Positions 10,004 through 20,148 of a stretch of DNA of 64,000 nucleotides are shown in pieces; position 1 is the stretch's first letter, and each line of letters begins with the position of its first letter. The notes under the pieces are model-generated. The model was not told the DNA's origin. It did not search any database and was given only the letters and a program-made list of their open reading frames with translations. Source of the stretch: Chrysophaeum taylorii (Eukaryota > Sar > Pelagophyceae > Pelagomonadales > Pelagomonadaceae); NCBI GenBank assembly GCA_029834535.1, contig JAQMWT010000548.1:1-64000 (forward strand), written 5' to 3'. The translations under genes were made by a program, and so were the position numbers.

Positions 10004-10360
10004 ATGCAGCCAAATGGGGGGCTTCCAGAGGAGGAGCAGCAGCAGCAGCAGCAGATGACGGCGGCGATGGCGCGGCGCCAAAAGCTCTACAAGACCCAGA
10101 TGTGCCGTCACATCCTGGCCACGGGGACTTGTGCCCACGGCGCCTACTGTCACTTTGCGCATTCCGAAGACGAGCTCCGTCCCGCGCGCCGCGCGAGCGA
10201 GGGCGAGCCCTACCCTATCCCGGGCCTCGGTCTCTCGCCGACCGAGGCGGTGCAGCAGGCGACCTGGACCTACGTGCCATTTGGTGACGATCCCGCCTAC
10301 GGTCCGGTCTCGCCCTACGGCACCGACGCCGCGCAGCAGCCGCGCGAACAAAACCGCCAC

Positions 10361-10391
<31 letters not shown>

Positions 10392-11886
10392 TCCCGACGC
10401 CCGAGCAGCAGATCGCCATGCAGGCCCACTACGCGCAGCTCAGGTACAAGACGCGCATGTGCCGTCACGTTGCCCGCGGCGGCCGTTGCCCGTAACGAAT
10501 CAATCACCCAGCGTCTCGTCTCTTTTTTTGGATTAAAATTATTCTCGCGAACGGATGATTGCTTTGATATGCTATCGTCGTTTCCGAAACCGCGTGTTGT
10601 TGTTGCTCATGTTGTCCTGCCCGTTGGGCGCGTATTCATTCATTCGTTCGTTCGTTCGTTCGTTCGTTCGTTCGTACTTAGGCGCGGCACGTCGTGCGGG
10701 TTCGCGCATTCCGAGTCGGAACTGCGACGTCCGCCGAACCTCGAGACGATGGTGTCGGCGATTCAGACGTTTGGCGCGGGACTCGGCGCGCAGCAGCAAC
10801 AATCGCCGGCGTCCCCGACTCAGCAGCAGCAGCAATCGACGTGGGGCGGGCAGCGGATCGCGCTGACGCCCTGGCCGCAGCCTCAGCCGATGATAGTCGG
10901 GGGCTCGCCGGCGAAGAACGGGCGGCGCGGGCCGCGGCAGTCCATGTTCAAGACGCGGCTGTGCCGGTACGCCGAGGTGGGCGCGCCCGAGCAGTGTCCG
11001 CGGGGGGAAGCGTGCACGTTCGCCCACTCGGAGACGGAGCTTCGGGCGGTCCCGCGGCGGCACCAGCCGAGGCCCTTGACGGACTGCACCGCGCGATGGA
11101 AAGGTGCCATCTTCGCGGCTCGCAAGAATCGAGCTGGTCTCGAGGCGCTGCGCGACTCGCTCCTCCGACAGTACCGGGGGCGGCGGCTGCGGTCCCCGCC
11201 TACCGCGCCGCCGCCCGTGATGAGCGCCTTCGTCACCGACCAGAACGACGACGACGAGGACCCCGCCAGCGCGATGCAGTCGGCCTTCGAAACGGGGATC
11301 CTTCTCGAGCCCCACCTCTCGGAGGACGAAAGGCCGCCCTTCCCGCCCGGCGCCGAGGCCCGAGAGAGTACCCAGGTCCGTTACCTCTGCCTCGAGATCG
11401 AATGCTGCTACTCGGAGGAGCTACGACGACGGGCCGACGCCAACGCCCAGCATCGCAACTGGCTCCTCATGGCTCGCTACCTCGTGAGTTTGTTTTGTTT
11501 TTTCTTTCTGAAGAAGAAGAAGAAGAAGAAGAAGAAGAGAAACAAACGCGTTATCTTATTTCGACAGGCCGCCGCCGTCGACCTGCTTCAAGCGGCCCTG
11601 CAGGGCGTCGAGCCCTGGCACTCGGCCCTCGTAACGACACCCCAGGACGTGCCTCTGCCAGACTTTCACGACCGCGTCCAGCTCTCGGCGGTCCTCACGG
11701 TCCTGGCCCTCGTCAGAGACCACACTCGACACGTGAGTCGCGTCACGTCGGTTTGTCACTCGGCACTCATAATAGGCGCGGGACGAGGCCATTTCGAGAT
11801 GCGAGAGCGTGGTCGAGGAGCAGCGCGAGGACGCGCGCGAGGGCCTCGAGGCCCTGGACGTGCTGCAGCAGCTTCATTTTGAATAG
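10004..11886 (+). CDS. Triple CCCH-type zinc-finger protein (four exons)
   Basis: Proposed join 10004-10491, 10682-11483, 11568-11732, 11776-11886 gives 521 residues. Introns of 190, 84 and 43 bp all have GT...AG ends (GTAACG/TTAG, GTGAGT/CAG, GTGAGT/TAG) and the frame is kept through each join. Three C-x8-x9-C-x5-C-x3-H fingers appear: CRHILATGTCAHGAYCHFAH, a second whose last Cys and His come from exon 2 (CRHVARGGRCP joined to RGTSCGFAH), and CRYAEVGAPEQCPRGEAC..FAH. Each is preceded by YKT/FKT-type leads and followed by SE-ELR, as in tristetraprolin-like RNA-binding proteins, so mRNA binding is likely. Gln-rich and Thr-rich stretches lie between fingers. The start Met before QPNGGLPEEEQQ is chosen because the upstream frame is non-conserved. 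Confidence 0.8.
10640..10676. repeat. (TTCG)n microsatellite inside intron 1
   Basis: About nine TTCG units (with CATT units in front) lie directly upstream of the TACTTAG acceptor of the first CCCH-gene intron, probably explaining why this intron is longer than the others. Confidence 0.8.
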
Positions 11887-12965
11887 CCTCTTCATTTTGA
11901 ATATTATAAGCGTCGTTCGAACGCGGACGCCGACTGTGTGCAGAAATCGCGAAGCACCTACGCGGTTTGTATGTGTTGATGCTCCCCCCAAAGAAACGAT
12001 GACTCAACCTCGATCCTCCTTTGGTCCTTTCTACTATCTCTTTTCTCGTCGCGTTACTTCTTCTTCCCTCTCTTCCTTCCTCCCTTCTGGTTCTTCTTCG
12101 ACTTCATTTTGCTCGTTTTTTCTCTCTCTCTCTCTCTCTCTCTCTCCTTATGATCGCAGCAGCAGCACCACCCTCACCGCCACCGCCGAAATGTGCATTC
12201 GCCTGTGTACGGCCGTACGCGCCGCCTCATACTTGTGTGTGTGATGTTGTAAATGTGTGTGTCTATGTCGCTTGTCCACCCATCCATCCATGCATCCATG
12301 CATCCATCCATCCATCCATGCATCCATCCATCCATCCATCCATCCATCCATCCGCGCAATCGCTGCGCGCTCGGGAAAAGAAAAAAAAAGCAGTCTCATC
12401 GACGAGCCCCGCGAATGATGTGATGCGTGGTCCGACGACTTCCTTCTCTGTTCGGGGCTGTGCCCTGGCGCATCCCCCCCCCCCAGTTTCTTCTTCTCAC
12501 TCACTCATTCATTATCCCCCCTCTGCTAGTAGGAGTTTGATGGATCCGTTGACGTGAACAGAATACGATTGGATGACGTCGATCGTGGGAACATAGAAGA
12601 ACGAACGAACGAACGAAAAAAAGCGCCACCGTACCGCGCCTTGCCGGAAGAACGGTCTCCGATGGAAAACGTACTAAACCGCCGCAATGAATGGTATTCG
12701 AGGATGTATGTGCGCCAACGGTTCGCTGAAAACGAAAAATTTTGATGCGACGGCAATTCTGGGATTCACATGGTGTCGGTTGAGAGGCCTTGGGCTAGAT
12801 GTATGCGTATGTATCCGAGGTTCATTGACAACGGCAGGATCTCGCCAGAACGTAAACAGTCGCGCCTCCGTACTCAACGTGTGTGATTTAATTTTCAACA
12901 GACTGCGAGTCGTCGAGGTCCGCGCTTGTGACCGCTGTGCACGTTGTGATTTGCTCAGTTAGAAG
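11887..12965. other. Intergenic, microsatellite-rich
   Basis: No gene is supported. It contains a CT tract (about 12,120-12,148), a (CATC)n tract (about 12,276-12,355), a run of C (about 12,473-12,484) and an (ACGA)n tract (about 12,600-12,618). Open frames here are simple-sequence artefacts. Confidence 0.7.
12276..12355. repeat. (CATC)n microsatellite
   Basis: Roughly twenty CATC units, interrupted several times by CATG. Confidence 0.9.
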
Positions 12966-14744
12966 ATGGAGCTGACCACAGATGTGGAGCACCCGAGCAA
13001 GCGCGTCAAGGTGGACGATTTGGGATCGCGCGTGGAGGGTCCGCGGGTGGGCGTGGGTGCGACCGTGCTGGTCCGGCCGGGTGAGCTCGGGCCCTCGGAG
13101 CTGCCCGGCGCCCCGGGAGAGCCGTCGGTGACGGTGGGAAACATCGAAGATTTCGTCGCTTCGGCCGCCAAGTCGCTCGATGTCGGCGGGGCCACCGAGG
13201 CCACGGCCAAGCAGCTCGGGTTCGACCCTGCCTCGCTCCCGCAGCCCGCGGCGACGGTCGAGGCGACGTTGGGCGTCGCGACGGCCGCGAGCGGCGGCGT
13301 CGAGCACGAGGGCGGTTCCGGGGCGCCGTCGCCGACCCGGGCCGTTCCGGTCGACCCCGACCACCTTCCCGATTCGATGAAGCTCCTCGCGCAGGAACAT
13401 GGTGCGTCATTCTTGGAGCGATTCGCCGCCGCCGCGAACTCGTCGACCGCAGCGGGCGACGAGGGCCTCTCGCCCGGCCTCATCAACCTGATGCACGCCG
13501 TCTCGACCTCGGGGGAAGACAAAAAGGCGCGGCCGCGCAAGGCCTCGATCGGCGGGAAGTGGACCCCCGAGGAAGACAAGAGGCTCCTCGATATCGTCAA
13601 CGAGCACGGCGCCAAGAAGTGGAAACGAATCGCCGAACTCCTCGGGCGCGTATTCTACCAACTCGAACATCATCAAAACACGCCGCCTCGCAGGACGGTG
13701 CGCACCGACATCCAGTGCCTGCATCGATGGACCAAGGTGATAAAGCCCGGGCTGAACAAGGGCCCCTGGACCCCCGAGGAGGACAACATCGTGCGCGAGA
13801 ACGTTCTCAAGATGCAAGCCGAGTCGAGCGAGGGCGTCGTCAAGTGGGCGACGATCGCGCAGCAGCTGCCCGGCCGCCTCGGGAAGCAGTGTCGCGAGCG
13901 ATGGTTCAACCATCTAGACCCCTCGATCAAAAAGGGCGAGTGGACGGCCGAGGAGAACCGCATTCTCTTCGAGGCTCAGCGCCACTTTGGGAACCGATGG
14001 TGCGAGATCGCCAAGCTTCTCCCCGGCCGCTCGGAGAACGCCATCAAGAACCGCTGGAACTCGAGCGCGATGAAGCGGCACATCCAGGCAGCCAAGCTCG
14101 ACGCGAATTCACCCGCGGCGGGACCCACCACCTTCGGGGTCCCCGACCCCGCCTCGTCGCCGACCCGACCCTTGGTAAAGAACGGGTCGCCCGGTTCGAG
14201 ACCCGTCCCCGCCGTCGGCGAGACCCAGCTCCCCGAGTCGGTCCCGACCTTTGGCGTCGCCGGCGGCGAAAACAACGTCCTCACCGAGCCAGCCTTTACC
14301 CAACTCAACGACGTCCTCTCCAATCGGCAAGTCTTTCCGCGCGTTGCTGCCAACCTCGTTCGCATGATGTTGTGCCAAGTCACGCTCACCGACGACCAGG
14401 CCGCCGTGCTCTCCGAAACCTGCCGCAAGCGCCTCGACGAAGACGCCCATCTCTACGACAACGTCGACCCCGTACGACTCCAGCTCGAGCAGGTCATCAA
14501 GGCCCGTACCACCCGAAAGTCGCCCGACGACGACGACGACGAGGACGACGACGATCCCGCCGAACGACGAGACCATACCCTCGTCTCCCCGCAACACAAT
14601 CATCTCGGCCCCGAACAACAACAACAACAACAACAACAACATCATCAACAACAACACCACCTGCATCATCAAGAACACGCATCATTCAATGCCCCCGCGC
14701 CCCACCTCGTTGTCCCCGATTCCCACGACGGGACCGCCATTTGA
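12966..14744 (+). CDS. 3R-MYB transcription factor
   Basis: About 592 residues if read straight through. Three MYB repeats lie in a row from residue ~195: [13 protein letters not shown]...KWKRIAELL, then [35 protein letters not shown], then [41 protein letters not shown]. Three repeats with this spacing are typical of c-Myb and plant 3R-MYBs, which control cell-cycle genes in the nucleus. The break in the first repeat (between AELLG and [10 protein letters not shown]) contains ~16 foreign residues and is best read as a short in-frame intron; a 48-bp GC-AG intron at 13,646-13,693 keeps the frame. The second repeat has an unusual ~8-residue insert (QAESSEGV). The tail has acidic Asp and Gln/His runs. 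Confidence 0.88.
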   Translation: MELTTDVEHPSKRVKVDDLGSRVEGPRVGVGATVLVRPGELGPSELPGAPGEPSVTVGNIEDFVASAAKSLDVGGATEATAKQLGFDPASLPQPAATVEATLGVATAASGGVEHEGGSGAPSPTRAVPVDPDHLPDSMKLLAQEHGASFLERFAAAANSSTAAGDEGLSPGLINLMHAVSTSGEDKKARPRKASIGGKWTPEEDKRLLDIVNEHGAKKWKRIAELLGRVFYQLEHHQNTPPRRTVRTDIQCLHRWTKVIKPGLNKGPWTPEEDNIVRENVLKMQAESSEGVVKWATIAQQLPGRLGKQCRERWFNHLDPSIKKGEWTAEENRILFEAQRHFGNRWCEIAKLLPGRSENAIKNRWNSSAMKRHIQAAKLDANSPAAGPTTFGVPDPASSPTRPLVKNGSPGSRPVPAVGETQLPESVPTFGVAGGENNVLTEPAFTQLNDVLSNRQVFPRVAANLVRMMLCQVTLTDDQAAVLSETCRKRLDEDAHLYDNVDPVRLQLEQVIKARTTRKSPDDDDDEDDDDPAERRDHTLVSPQHNHLGPEQQQQQQQQHHQQQHHLHHQEHASFNAPAPHLVVPDSHDGTAI

Positions 14745-15189
14745 GCAAAATTGAACCCGTTCTGCTGCTGCTGCTGCTGATATATCTGTCGCGCTTTGGA
14801 AAAAAAAAAAAAAAAAACGCCGACCGTTCCCGCGCCGCGTTCGACGCGCGCGCGTATAGTGCGACCGGGCGGGACGGACCCCTTTTTGTTGCCCCCCCTG
14901 CCTTGGAGCAAGCGCCAAGGCTTGCCCGACGACCTCCTCCCTGCTTTCTTCGTTGTCCGGCGTCGTCATCTACTCTGGCAACGGAACCCCTTTTTTTTTT
15001 ATTCTGCTTTCTTTCTTTCTCTCTCTAAACTACGCTCCTTCGCCGTTCTCCTTCTTCGCAGCACCACCACCATTTCACTCGCCTACATACGTCCACCCCC
15101 CCTGCGACGACACCACCTCGCGCTCCTGCGTTCCCTGTGCGTCCGACGACGAATGCCGCCGCGTTTAGGCCAGTCAGTCAAGTCAGTCA

Positions 15190-15220
<31 letters not shown>

Positions 15221-15221
15221 T

Positions 15222-15269
<48 letters not shown>

Positions 15270-15328
15270 TAAAAAGAAAAAAACGCTTCTGCTGAGACTC
15301 TAGAGCCCTATTAGATCGCCGATCTATA
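14745..15328. other. Intergenic between convergent genes, simple repeats
   Basis: No gene seen. Contains a poly-A tract at 14,801-14,817, a poly-T tract at about 14,992-15,000 and the CAGT tract listed separately. Confidence 0.7.
15171..15269. repeat. (CAGT)n microsatellite
   Basis: About 24 CAGT units with periodic CTGT variants, making a second-order repeat of 12-16 bp. Confidence 0.9.
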
Positions 15329-16488
15329 TCAGACAATAAACGTGTCTTCGTCGAGTTGGACGAAGTCGTCGCTCTCCTCGAGCCGCCCAGAGTCGCCCTC
15401 GTCCTTCTCCTCGTCGTCCAGTTTTCTTGGTGCGAGGTGGAGGAGGAGGAGGGAGTCTTCGTCCCGTCGCGCCGGTACGGGCGCCGAGGGCGCGTCGTCG
15501 TCCTCCTCCTCCTCCTCAAAGTCCGAGGCAAGGCTCGTCGACGGCATGCAGGCCACCGGCGTGAGATCGAGCTTTGGCGGACAAACGTCGTCTCTTTTCG
15601 GCGGCGCCGGCGGCGGAAAGTCGTTTCGACGCGTGTTGGGGGACTCCTCGTCTGGACGACGAGCATTATCGTCGTCGGGGAGGACGTCGAGGGCGTCGCG
15701 GAGCGCGGCGATGATGTGACCCCGCTCCTCGAGCTCTCGTTCCAACGCGGAGAGGCGCGCGTATCTCTCGGTTCCGACGAGGGCCGCGAGGCGCCTCTCC
15801 GCGATAGCGAGGCGGCTCCTGAGTTCGTCCGTAGGTCCGTCGTCGAGCGAGACTTCGCTCATCGTCGACTCGCGAAGATCCCTCAGGTCACCCTCGAGCT
15901 CGGCGACCCGCGCCCGATAGAGCGCGCACTTTTCCCGCAACCGCTCCCTCTCCGAGAGCGCGCGGAGGGCCTCGGCGCGACCCTCGGCCCGCGCCCGAGT
16001 GCACGCGGCCTCGAGACTCGAAGACCCGACCCACGCGCCGCCGTCCGAAACGGGTTTACCTAGCGACTCGAGCGCGCGATCGCTCGCGTCGTCGGTAGAC
16101 CGACGCTTCTCGTCGGCCTCGCCCGCCGCCCGGGCCGCCGCCGCCACGTTCCGCAGCCTGCGCGACACCTCACGCCAAACGAAGCGCGCGCTACTCACGC
16201 CGCTCGCAGTTCGGGCGCTCCCTGCGCCTCGTTCAGGGCCCGCGTGCACACCTCGACGCAGCGCTCCAGCCGCCGCCCCACGACCGCCCCTAGCTCGCGC
16301 CGGTTCTTCGCCAGCCGCACCACCTCCTCCCAACTCGCTATCTTCTTCTGCTTCTCCGGCGCGCCGTTGGAGGCCCGCAACCCCGCCGACAGCGTAGGGG
16401 CCTCGAGCTGCCCGACGATCCCGGCGACGAACTCCTCCTCGGCCACGTCCGAGTTCAGGATCTCGTTCATCAGCTCCTCCTCACCCAT
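15329..16488 (-). CDS. Coiled-coil protein of unknown function (two exons)
   Basis: Proposed complement join 15329-16157 and 16199-16488, with a 41-bp GTGAGT...GCAG intron at 16,158-16,198, gives 372 residues. The N-terminus (MGEEELMNEILNSDVAEEEF) is followed by a long charged, Arg/Ala/Glu-rich coiled coil (LRNVAAAARAAGEADEKRR; EALRALSERERLREK; LRSRLAIAERRLAAL) and an acidic, Pro-rich C-terminus ending VQLDEDTFIV. No enzymatic motif is visible. The join is supported by frame continuity and by the canonical splice ends. No family recognised. Confidence 0.65.
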
Positions 16489-16589
16489 TTATGACGACGA
16501 CGATGATGATGATCTATGCCGCCGCCGCCGATGCCAACCGCCCACATCTGCCTCTGCGATAGGAGTAACAGGGGGGGGGGGGTTTAAGC

Positions 16590-17741
16590 CTAATATTTTT
16601 TTCTCGTGAGGGCGTCGAGGGCCTGCTTAAAGTCGTGGATCAAATCGTCGGGATCTTCGAGGCCGACGGAGATACGGACGAGGCGGGGGCTGACCGCGTC
16701 GTCGTAACGGCGGCGCCACTCGGCGAGGGACTCCGCGCCCCCGAGGGAGGTCGCATCCTTGAGGAGGGCGAGCTTCCCCGGCAGGCTCCTTGCCATCTCC
16801 TCGGTTTCGAGCTCGATCGCGAAGGTGCCGCCGAGGCCCCTTGGCATCTGGCGGTCGGCGAGGGGGGACCCCGCCGCGTGGTGGACCCTAACGACGCCTC
16901 GCGCCGTCCCGAGCCAGGCGGCGAGTTCGGCGGCAGAGGACGACTGTCGATCGACGCGAAGTTCCAGCGTTCTTAGGGACCTGAGGAGGAGCCAGGTCTC
17001 GAGCGAGCCGGGCACGGCCCCCGCGCCGTTGCGGTGACGCTCGATGACGCCGAGGATGTCGTCGTCGGCGCGCGCTGCGACGACTCCGGCGACGACGTCC
17101 GAGTGGCCCGCGAGCGACTTTGTTGCCGAGTGTACGACGAGGCGCGCGCCACGCGCGAGGGCGTACTGGAGCGGGGGCGGCGCGAGCGTCGCATCGACCA
17201 CGACGTCGGCGCCGCGCGACGCGTACGCTTCGACGTCCGACAACGCGCCCGTCGGATTCTTGGGCGTCTCCAGCCACGCGACGTCCCCGGGCTCGACCTC
17301 GCTCGGCTCGGGCAGGGGTGCGACCTCGAACAAAGGTCTCGACGCGTTGAGCGCCGCGATCACCTCGTGGGTTCCGTGGTAGCCGCCGCTCACGAGTAAC
17401 CGTCGACCGGCCGCGATCGCGCTCATCGCGCCGTGGATCGCCCCCAACCCCGACGAAAACAGCAGCGCCCGCGCATCGACACCGCCCACGCTCTCGACCG
17501 CCGACAGCACGCACTCGCACCGCGCGCGCGTCGGCGCCGACGCGCGGCTGTACGTGTGAGGCGACTCCTCGCCTATGCGTCGCTCGAACGTCGAGCTCAC
17601 GCCGATCGGTGCCGACACGTCGTACGAGTGCGAGAACTCGGCGCATTCCTTGTCGGCGTGGAGCGCGACTGTTGCGGCGCCCCACCCATTTTTTACCCCG
17701 TGCGCCCGCCGCACGCCCAACAATCCCCTGACGCCAACCAT
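16590..17741 (-). CDS. Cys/Met-metabolism PLP-dependent enzyme (cystathionine gamma-synthase/lyase family)
   Basis: 383 residues, no intron. Family landmarks: YSRASAPTR (usual Y.R..NPT), SSGLGAIHGAMSAI, the aspartate in VVVDATLAPP that would hold the PLP pyridine nitrogen, and SATKSLAGHSD with Lys208 as the likely PLP Schiff base, followed by G.V. The C-terminus has RISVGLEDPDDLIHDF as in cystathionine gamma-synthases and lyases (G.E...DL..D). Members join or cleave C-S bonds in methionine and cysteine metabolism; which reaction this one does cannot be read from sequence. The active-site loop differs (LAPPPLQ instead of the usual fatP..q.P). Expected location is cytosol or plastid; no clear targeting peptide. 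Confidence 0.85.
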   Translation of the reverse strand: MVGVRGLLGVRRAHGVKNGWGAATVALHADKECAEFSHSYDVSAPIGVSSTFERRIGEESPHTYSRASAPTRARCECVLSAVESVGGVDARALLFSSGLGAIHGAMSAIAAGRRLLVSGGYHGTHEVIAALNASRPLFEVAPLPEPSEVEPGDVAWLETPKNPTGALSDVEAYASRGADVVVDATLAPPPLQYALARGARLVVHSATKSLAGHSDVVAGVVAARADDDILGVIERHRNGAGAVPGSLETWLLLRSLRTLELRVDRQSSSAAELAAWLGTARGVVRVHHAAGSPLADRQMPRGLGGTFAIELETEEMARSLPGKLALLKDATSLGGAESLAEWRRRYDDAVSPRLVRISVGLEDPDDLIHDFKQALDALTRKKY

Positions 17742-17819
17742 CGGGGTAATAATGAGAAGAGGGGGGGTGGCACCGGTTGTGGTGAATTGATTGTGTGGGG
17801 ACGTGAGGGATGCCTGAAA

Positions 17820-17824
17820 GGCGG
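17820..17824. repeat. Target-site duplication, left copy (GGCGG)
   Basis: GGCGG directly before the left LTR is matched by GGCGG at 24,666-24,670 directly after the right LTR, a 5-bp duplication as made by Ty3/gypsy integrases. Confidence 0.85.
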
Positions 17825-18162
17825 TGTGGCGTAAGGAGGATTTTAGGGGCTACCTGGCGTGCCTTCGAATCCTGGCTCGCCGATCGCGTCCGTGCCCTTG
17901 GTGGGATCACTGGACGAGGATGGCCGTTCTCCCGCCACGCGACCACAAACAACTTCCGTGCCTGGTCCTCTCAACTTGAGGATCGGCTGTTGCTTTATGA
18001 TCAAGGATAATCGAAAATCAGAAATCAGGGTGACACATGTCACGGAAAAGGAAGATGATGTCATAGAAAACTCTGACATCATCGGAACGGAGTAGGGTGC
18101 CCCTGATAAGGGGGGGGGGCTAGAAGAGGGGTAAGCCTTAGGAGGCGGAAGTTGCCGCCACA
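17825..18162 (-). repeat. 3' LTR (left side)
   Basis: 338 bp, with 7-bp inverted ends TGTGGCG/CGCCACA. Nearly identical to 24,329-24,665. The adjoining inner sequence, read on the element strand, has the purine-rich stretch CCAGGGGAGTCC that could be the polypurine tract. Confidence 0.9.
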
Positions 18163-20148
18163 GGACTCCCCTGGTAAGAATTCGAGCTGCCCCAGCGAGG
18201 TTCTAGCGCGAGGAGCGCGGCTTCGCCTTACGAGCATCTCGTGAACGAATCTTCTGGTAAACGCGGGTGATGATCGGTTCAGGAACTCGACCACTGCGTA
18301 AAGTAAACTTGGGGACCAACACGTCAATCTCGTGCGGAGCGAAATCCGTGACACAAGGAGTTGTGTTGGAGGAAATTCGGGACTTGTCGGTGAAACTTCG
18401 ACCTTCAACGTCCTTGAATTCGGGCTTGAGCTTGCGGTGCGAAAGGTGAGAGGTCGGCTTGAATAAGCAACATCATCGTTCGGACCCAAATCGGAATAGA
18501 AATGTAGAGCAACACGATCATTTTCATCATCGTTCGGACCCAAATCGGAATAGAAATGTAGAGCAACACGATCATTTTGGTAATCGTAAGGCTCGTAAAC
18601 TTCAGCAACATAAACCTTCTTGCGCCAATCGGAGCGCTTCCGGTCGGGAATTCGGAAAACAACAAACTTACCGTGCTGATAATCATCACGGAAGGTTTCT
18701 TCGGGTTTGCGGATGGTTTGATCAACAATCGGAGGTACCATCACAGGCGTGATCTGACTTACATGAACACGCCGCTCTTCGGGCGGCGAGTCGAGAGACT
18801 CAATCCTATAGGTGACCGGGAAGAGGCGTTCCTTGATAATAAACGGTCCTCGCCATTCCGGTCGAAGTTTGTTCTGAAGGAAAGGGATGTAGAGCAAAAC
18901 GTGCGATCCTTCCTTGTATTCAACATCAACATGATCAGCATTGTAAGCCAATCGCTGTTTCTTCAAAGCTTTATCACGAGCCTCGCGGACGATCTTTGTA
19001 TAATATTTCAATCGTTCGCGAGTCTCGGCGACTGCATCGGAGCGAGTCTTCGGCAATAATCGTGTATCAAAATCCATGAGCGTGTAGTCAGTCGGCAGCA
19101 TCGGCTGACGGTTCAGGCGTAGCATAAAGGGAGAAATCTGCGTGCCTGGAATAAACTTGCGGTTATAGCAAAACGCAATATAATGGGCAAAGTCAGGCCA
19201 ATCCGTGATGTTCCGGCCTTGAAGGCAAGCACGGAGGAAGGCCTTGATAAATCGGTTGACACGCTCAGCCGGGTTCGACTGGGCATGATAAGGAACCGTA
19301 GTTTGGTATCGTGTGTTAAAGAGATGGCAAAACTTGCGCATCAACTTGTTCACGAACTCTTTACCGTTGTCGGTACGAATCATCTGGGGCAAGTAGCCCT
19401 TGAGGAGAATGTTAATGACAAAAGACTCGAGGACAGACTCAGCGGTCTTATCGTTCAAAACATCCAGAATCAAGAAATGCGAGAACAGATCAAAAAATAC
19501 TAGAAGATACGTCTCGGGACCAGCGCTGGGCAAGGGTCCAAATAAATCCATGCAAAGAACAGCACCATCACCATCGTAGATGGGCTGCTGCAAGAGTCCA
19601 GCTCGTTTCGGCTCAGGCGTACGAGCTTTCTGACAAACTAAGCATTCAGCAATGAAGACTCCAACTTCGTTCGACATGTGAGGCCACCAAAATCGTTCTT
19701 GGATAGCCTGGGCGGTACTGTGACGTCCCATATGACCACCGTTAACCGGAGTGTCATGATAGAGTCGAATAATGCGTTTGCGCAACGTAGCAGGTGCAAC
19801 AATCATCGGGTGCGAATCAGCAGAAATGCGGTAAAGAACATCTTTAACGATTTCGAATCGTTCGTTCGCTCGGGAACGTCGCGGCGTCTGACCTTGGGCC
19901 ATTCGGTAGCGAATATCCTCGCAAGTAGCATCAGATTCTTGCTCACGTGCGATCTCAGCGAGCGTCATATTATCGGGTATCTTATCGATATAATCTTTGT
20001 AAGCGGCTGCGTCCTTGAAGATCTGTGGCTCATCACGCCCACGGTTCTTCCGACGTTGTCTCGTAGCGTGAGACGTAGCCAATTTCATCGGATCCTTTTC
20101 AGGGTCTTCGTCTTCGTCTTCCGGCAGTTCGGTCGTAATAAACGACAT
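18079..20148 (-). CDS. Retrotransposon integrase
   Basis: 689-residue open frame. The zinc-binding HHCC motif is present (HDTPVNGGHMGRH ... CLVC), followed by the D-D-E catalytic core: D in CMDLFGPLP, D in IRTDNGKEF and E in AERVNRFIK. A GPY/F-like module (WRGPFIIKERLFPVTY) lies in the C-terminal part. A perfect 54-bp tandem duplication at about 18,475-18,582 repeats NDRVALHFYSDLGPNDD. The frame runs on into the LTR, so the last ~30 residues may not be meaningful. The ATG overlaps the stop of the preceding RNase H frame as TAATG. Confidence 0.9.
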   Translation of the reverse strand: MSFITTELPEDEDEDPEKDPMKLATSHATRQRRKNRGRDEPQIFKDAAAYKDYIDKIPDNMTLAEIAREQESDATCEDIRYRMAQGQTPRRSRANERFEIVKDVLYRISADSHPMIVAPATLRKRIIRLYHDTPVNGGHMGRHSTAQAIQERFWWPHMSNEVGVFIAECLVCQKARTPEPKRAGLLQQPIYDGDGAVLCMDLFGPLPSAGPETYLLVFFDLFSHFLILDVLNDKTAESVLESFVINILLKGYLPQMIRTDNGKEFVNKLMRKFCHLFNTRYQTTVPYHAQSNPAERVNRFIKAFLRACLQGRNITDWPDFAHYIAFCYNRKFIPGTQISPFMLRLNRQPMLPTDYTLMDFDTRLLPKTRSDAVAETRERLKYYTKIVREARDKALKKQRLAYNADHVDVEYKEGSHVLLYIPFLQNKLRPEWRGPFIIKERLFPVTYRIESLDSPPEERRVHVSQITPVMVPPIVDQTIRKPEETFRDDYQHGKFVVFRIPDRKRSDWRKKVYVAEVYEPYDYQNDRVALHFYSDLGPNDDENDRVALHFYSDLGPNDDVAYSSRPLTFRTASSSPNSRTLKVEVSPTSPEFPPTQLLVSRISLRTRLTCWSPSLLYAVVEFLNRSSPAFTRRFVHEMLVRRSRAPRARTSLGQLEFLPGESCGGNFRLLRLTPLLAPPPYQGHPTPFR
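18475..18582. repeat. 54-bp tandem duplication in the integrase C-terminus
   Basis: The segment catcatcgttcggacccaaa...cgatcatttt occurs twice in direct succession with no visible difference, adding 18 in-frame residues to the integrase tail. Confidence 0.85.

Noticed and set aside
12021-12557. 178-codon frame in the microsatellite region
   Set aside because: Made of CT and CATC simple repeats (Leu/Ser and His/Pro/Ser/Ile runs).
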